Shown: piece after piece, positions 61,316 through 64,000 of the stretch
How positions within the stretch are numbered: position 1 is the first letter of the stretch
Layout: each line of letters opens with the position of its first letter
NCBI RefSeq assembly: GCF_000626635.1
Contig: NZ_CP007451.1
Span: forward strand, 4,074,501-4,138,500
DNA: 64,000 bases
Origin: Draconibacterium orientale
GTDB taxonomy: Bacteria; Bacteroidota; Bacteroidia; Bacteroidales; Prolixibacteraceae
Direction of reading: 5' to 3'
Notes under the pieces: model-generated
Seen by the model: only the letters and a program-made list of their open reading frames with translations
Database searches by the model: none
What the model was told of the DNA's origin: nothing
Translations under genes and position numbers: made by a program

Positions 61316-62320
61316 ATGAGTAAAATATACAATTGGGCGGTACTAGGATGTGGCAGAATTGCCAATAAGTTTGTTAACGATCTTAAATTGCTGCCAAATG
61401 CCAAACTGTATGCCGCAGCGTCGCGCGACTTGAATCGGGCACAGCAGTTTGCAAACGAACTGGGTTTTGAAAAAGCGTATGGAAATTACACCGAAATGGT
61501 TAATGACCCCAACGTTGATGTAGTTTATATCGCAACGCCGCACTCACATCATTTTGAGCATACCATGTTGTGCCTGAAGCATAAAAAAGCAGTACTTTGT
61601 GAGAAGGCATTTGCTATGAATCAGCACGAAGTAGCGCAAATGATACAATGTGCAAAGGACAATAATACTTTTCTGATGGAAGCTTTCTGGACCATGTTTC
61701 AACCTAGTTTTCAAAAAGCTCTTGAGATCATCAAATCAGGCGAATTGGGGAAGTTAAAAATGGTTCGGTCAGACTTTGCTTTTAATGCCGAGTTTAATGA
61801 GGACAAACGCTTGTATAACGTCAAACTGGGTGGCAGCTCGCTTTTGGATATTGGTATTTACCCGGTATTTGCAGCACTTTCAACACTTGGCGTTCCTGAC
61901 CTTATAAAATCATTTGCAGATTTTAGCAGCACCGGAAGCGAGGAAAGTGTGCAAATGATCTTTAAATACAAAGGCGGAGAAATGGCCAGTCTGTCCTCAA
62001 GTTTTGCTGTACATTCACCGGTTCAAACCGAATTTTGCTGCGAAAAAGGATATATCGTTTTGCATCCGCGCTGGTTTACACCAACCGATTTAACGGTTTG
62101 GAAAGATGGGGAAAAGCAACAGTTATTTCCAAACGAAACAAAAGAAGGTGCCGGTTATCAGTACGAAGCCAAACATGTTATGGAATGTTTGGATGCCGGA
62201 TTGATTGAAAGCCCCAAAATGACCTGGAAAATGAGCGAGGATTTAATACAAACGCTTGACCGTGTTCGTATTGATGCAGGAATATTCTTTCCCGATCATG
62301 ATAAGAAATTATTTTTCTGA
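61316..62320 (+). CDS. Gfo/Idh/MocA family oxidoreductase
   Basis: 334 aa NAD(P)-binding sugar dehydrogenase. The Rossmann motif is VLGCGRIANKFV (residues about 8-19), the catalytic Lys motif is CEKAFAMNQHEV, and the conserved substrate-domain segment reads LGGSSLLDIGIYPVFAALSTLG with DIG and Y-P. Members oxidise inositols, glucose derivatives or trans-1,2-dihydrobenzenediol. This one resembles the last type in having the short 'D-I-G-I-Y' form. Substrate is not decided. An 11-bp inverted repeat just ahead of the ATG suggests specific control. Confidence 0.9.
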   Translation: MSKIYNWAVLGCGRIANKFVNDLKLLPNAKLYAAASRDLNRAQQFANELGFEKAYGNYTEMVNDPNVDVVYIATPHSHHFEHTMLCLKHKKAVLCEKAFAMNQHEVAQMIQCAKDNNTFLMEAFWTMFQPSFQKALEIIKSGELGKLKMVRSDFAFNAEFNEDKRLYNVKLGGSSLLDIGIYPVFAALSTLGVPDLIKSFADFSSTGSEESVQMIFKYKGGEMASLSSSFAVHSPVQTEFCCEKGYIVLHPRWFTPTDLTVWKDGEKQQLFPNETKEGAGYQYEAKHVMECLDAGLIESPKMTWKMSEDLIQTLDRVRIDAGIFFPDHDKKLFF

Positions 62321-62470
62321 AAGCTGTAGATTACGAATTTAAAACTTTACTTTCTGTATTTTTAATTAATGACTTAATCTTACACCGATTGGAATAGTGT
62401 GTTTAATGAAATTTACATCATTCTGTGTAAATTGCAAACTGCTCTTTGCAATTGAAAACTAATAGGATTT

Positions 62471-62494
62471 ATTTGTTAACTTTTGGTAAATAAT
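62471..62494 (+). promoter_or_regulatory. Possible Rex-type operator upstream of rex
   Basis: ATTTGTTAAC-tttt-GGTAAATAAT is an imperfect palindrome reminiscent of the TTGTTAA...TTAACAA Rex site. It lies 66 bp before the rex ATG. The match is partial, so autoregulation is only a suggestion. Confidence 0.35.
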
Positions 62495-62559
62495 TGTAGA
62501 GATATAATAAAGAAAAAATTCTCTAATGTTGAATTGTTGCTATATTTAACGTAAACTAA

Positions 62560-63225
62560 ATGACAAAAGCTACAAAAGTGATTGCAGTAAGAAAAAATAA
62601 AAAGCAGGTTCCGGAACCAACTTTACGAAGGTTGCCGGGCTATTTATTTTTTCTTGAAAAAGTTCGGGAGAAAGGGGTGATGAATATTTCAGCACCATCA
62701 ATTGGAAAAGAATTAAAGTGCGATCCTACACAAGTGGTGAAAGATTTGGCATTTACTGGTGTTAAAGGAAAACCCAGGGTAGGGTACAATACCTACGAAT
62801 TGTGTCATGCGTTGGAAAAATTTCTGGGATTCAATCAGGTAAATGAAGCTTTTCTGGTTGGAGCCGGTAATTTAGGTTCTGCTTTAATGGCATATCAGGA
62901 GAACCAAACGTTGGGGCTGAAAGTGATAGCTGCATTTGATGTAGATGAAAAAAAAATTGGGCAAAACATCGGAAATACTCCGGTTTTAGAATATAACAAG
63001 TTGTTCCACCTCTCGAACCGCTTAGACGTTGAGATTGCCATTTTAACCACACCCAATAATGTAGCACAGGAAGTAGCTGAAGATTTGGTGAACTGTGGAG
63101 TAAAAGCAATTTGGAATTTTACGCACGAAATATTGGATCTGCCCGATCATATAATAGTTCAAAATACTTCAATGAGTTCGTCCACCGCTGTTTTGTTGCA
63201 ACGCTTGAACGATTCAAAGAAATAA
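62560..63225 (+). CDS. rex: Redox-sensing repressor Rex
   Basis: 221 aa. The N-terminal winged helix is visible as TLRRLPGYLFFLEKVREKG, IGKELKCDPTQVVKDLAFTG and KGKPRVGYNT. It is followed by an NAD(H)-binding Rossmann domain with VGAGNLGSALMAYQ and IAAFDVDEKKIGQNI, and a C-terminal swap helix (SSSTAVLLQRLNDS). Rex senses the NADH/NAD+ ratio and represses fermentation and respiratory genes when NAD+ is high. A 66-aa small gene begins 17 bp after it. Confidence 0.95.
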   Translation: MTKATKVIAVRKNKKQVPEPTLRRLPGYLFFLEKVREKGVMNISAPSIGKELKCDPTQVVKDLAFTGVKGKPRVGYNTYELCHALEKFLGFNQVNEAFLVGAGNLGSALMAYQENQTLGLKVIAAFDVDEKKIGQNIGNTPVLEYNKLFHLSNRLDVEIAILTTPNNVAQEVAEDLVNCGVKAIWNFTHEILDLPDHIIVQNTSMSSSTAVLLQRLNDSKK

Positions 63226-63242
63226 CTCAAAAAAGCAAAAAA

Positions 63243-63443
63243 ATGAAAAAGGTTAATTTATTTTTTAGATGCGTAGCTGATAGAATAAAGAAAAAATTCT
63301 TTAAAGGCGAAAAAAATGACAATAGTCAGGCGTGTGTTGAGCTCCAAAATATGGAAGCTGAAAGTAAACTAACAGCTGATGAGATTTACCGCGAAGAGTA
63401 TGCTAAAAATTATTGTATAACAACCCGCTGGCAAACCGTTTAA
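63243..63443 (+). CDS. 66-aa basic/acidic small protein after rex
   Basis: ATG at 63243, 17 bp after rex, with a GAAAAAGG-like leader. The N-terminus is basic (MKKVNLFFRCVADRIKKKFFKG) and amphipathic, the middle is acidic, and the end reads EEYAKNYCITTRWQTV. No domain is recognised. The long upstream extension in another frame overlaps rex and is not used. Real status is moderately supported by spacing and codon look. Confidence 0.5.
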   Translation: MKKVNLFFRCVADRIKKKFFKGEKNDNSQACVELQNMEAESKLTADEIYREEYAKNYCITTRWQTV

Positions 63444-63567
63444 TTGCTTTATACTGCTATTTCAACTGCATTTTGTTCCCTTTAACTGATTGTTAAGCGA
63501 GTGTAATTCACTGCACAGAATTTAAACCTGCGATTCTCAAAAACATGCAACGCTTGTAATAGCCGTG

Positions 63568-63593
63568 TTGTATTGGTTTAATTGTTACATTTG
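63568..63593 (+). promoter_or_regulatory. Bacteroidota-type promoter of the last gene
   Basis: TTG at 63568-63570 and TACATTTG (TAnnTTTG) at 63586-63593, 29 bp ahead of the ATG at 63622. Confidence 0.55.
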
Positions 63594-63621
63594 TTTTTCT
63601 GAAACAACTAAATTTAATACA

Positions 63622-64000
63622 ATGAACAAGTCAGCACTTACTTTTCTGCTACTACTTTTCTTTACCCTCTCGTTAACTGCGCAGGATGTAAAACGTCCTG
63701 ACCCTCAGCCGGCACCTGAAACCAATGAATCGTTTAAACTTGGAATGGCAGGTTATACTTTCGTACATTTCGATTTGCAAACCACATTGGAAACCATGAA
63801 ACGGTGCGATGTGCATTACCTCTGCATAAAGGATTTTCATTTACCGGTAAACAGTACTTCGGAAGAAATTGAGGCATTTCATAAAAAATGTGCTGAATAC
63901 GGTGTTACCGGTTATGCGGTTGGACCACTTTACATGAAAAGTAAAGAGGATATCGATAAGTATTTTGATTATGCCAAACGAGTGGGTGTTAACACGATTG
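63622..64000 (+). CDS. Sugar phosphate isomerase/epimerase-like protein, 3' end outside window
   Basis: The frame is open from ATG 63622 to the window edge (126 codons). It starts with a signal peptide (MNKSALTFLLLLFFTLSLTAQ) and continues into the first beta-strands of an AP-endonuclease-2/xylose-isomerase-like TIM barrel: FKLGMAGYTFVHFDLQTTLE, then CIKDFHLP and YGVTGYAVGPLYMKS. Exported members of this family are common in Bacteroidota carbohydrate loci. The substrate cannot be judged from the fragment. Confidence 0.8.
   Translation, partial: MNKSALTFLLLLFFTLSLTAQDVKRPDPQPAPETNESFKLGMAGYTFVHFDLQTTLETMKRCDVHYLCIKDFHLPVNSTSEEIEAFHKKCAEYGVTGYAVGPLYMKSKEDIDKYFDYAKRVGVNTI

Overview
The window looks like chromosomal DNA from a marine-type Bacteroidota bacterium, probably of the Marinilabiliales/Prolixibacteraceae kind. 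The placement rests on gene content and on recalled similarity, not on a search. Supporting signs are TAnnTTTG-type -7 promoter elements, A/T-rich leaders that mostly lack Shine-Dalgarno sites, the block bamD-rpoZ-coaBC-DUF4835(PorD)-recN, lipoproteins of the DUF6340 type, and a GIY-YIG gene next to a tRNA.

Layout. 1-4.8 kb: a TPR protein entering from the left edge, a long-chain acyl-CoA synthetase and galM. 4.8-10.2 kb: a galactose (Leloir) locus with divergent galM, a GntR/LacI-type regulator, galK, galT and an MFS sugar permease. A 19-bp sequence occurs once in each of the two regulated intergenic regions and is probably the regulator's operator. 10.2-18.3 kb: housekeeping genes (metallophosphatase, two identical tRNA-Asp genes, a GIY-YIG gene flanked by an 80-bp repeat of the tRNA tail, a Mut7-C protein, a Tat-exported multihaem-type protein, enolase, DUF190, crcB, PBP4).

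18.5-39.4 kb: one operon of about 21 kb encoding an extracellular contractile injection system (eCIS, PVC/Afp-like). Order: Pvc16-type cap (DUF4255), unknown 291-aa protein, one sheath, two tubes, a 53-aa DUF5908 protein, LysM hub protein (Pvc7), VgrG-like spike (Pvc8), PAAR tip, gp25 wedge (Pvc9), Pvc11 and Pvc12 baseplate proteins, an 871-aa unknown, a short doubtful ORF, tape measure (Pvc14), a 712-aa DUF4157 protein and the AAA+ ATPase (Pvc15). The 712-aa protein is the most interesting item: an eCIS-type leader with a HELTH motif, three annexin-like repeats and a calpain-type cysteine protease domain with its Gln, Cys, His and Asn all visible. It is the obvious candidate cargo of the particle.

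39.4-64 kb: a frameshifted CE15-type esterase and a DUF1080 lipoprotein (polysaccharide use), an alpha-oxoamine synthase (sphingo- or sulfonolipid type), the bamD-rpoZ-coaBC-porD-recN-cvfB block (coaBC also carries a homopolymer frameshift), three tandem DUF6340 lipoproteins, a von Willebrand-like membrane protein, an M28 peptidase, a YdcF protein, a kinase-RapZ fusion with a small Cys-rich partner, YebC, an isoprenoid-synthase-like protein, a Gfo/Idh/MocA oxidoreductase, Rex and the start of a sugar isomerase-like gene. No rRNA, CRISPR array, transposase or integrase was seen.
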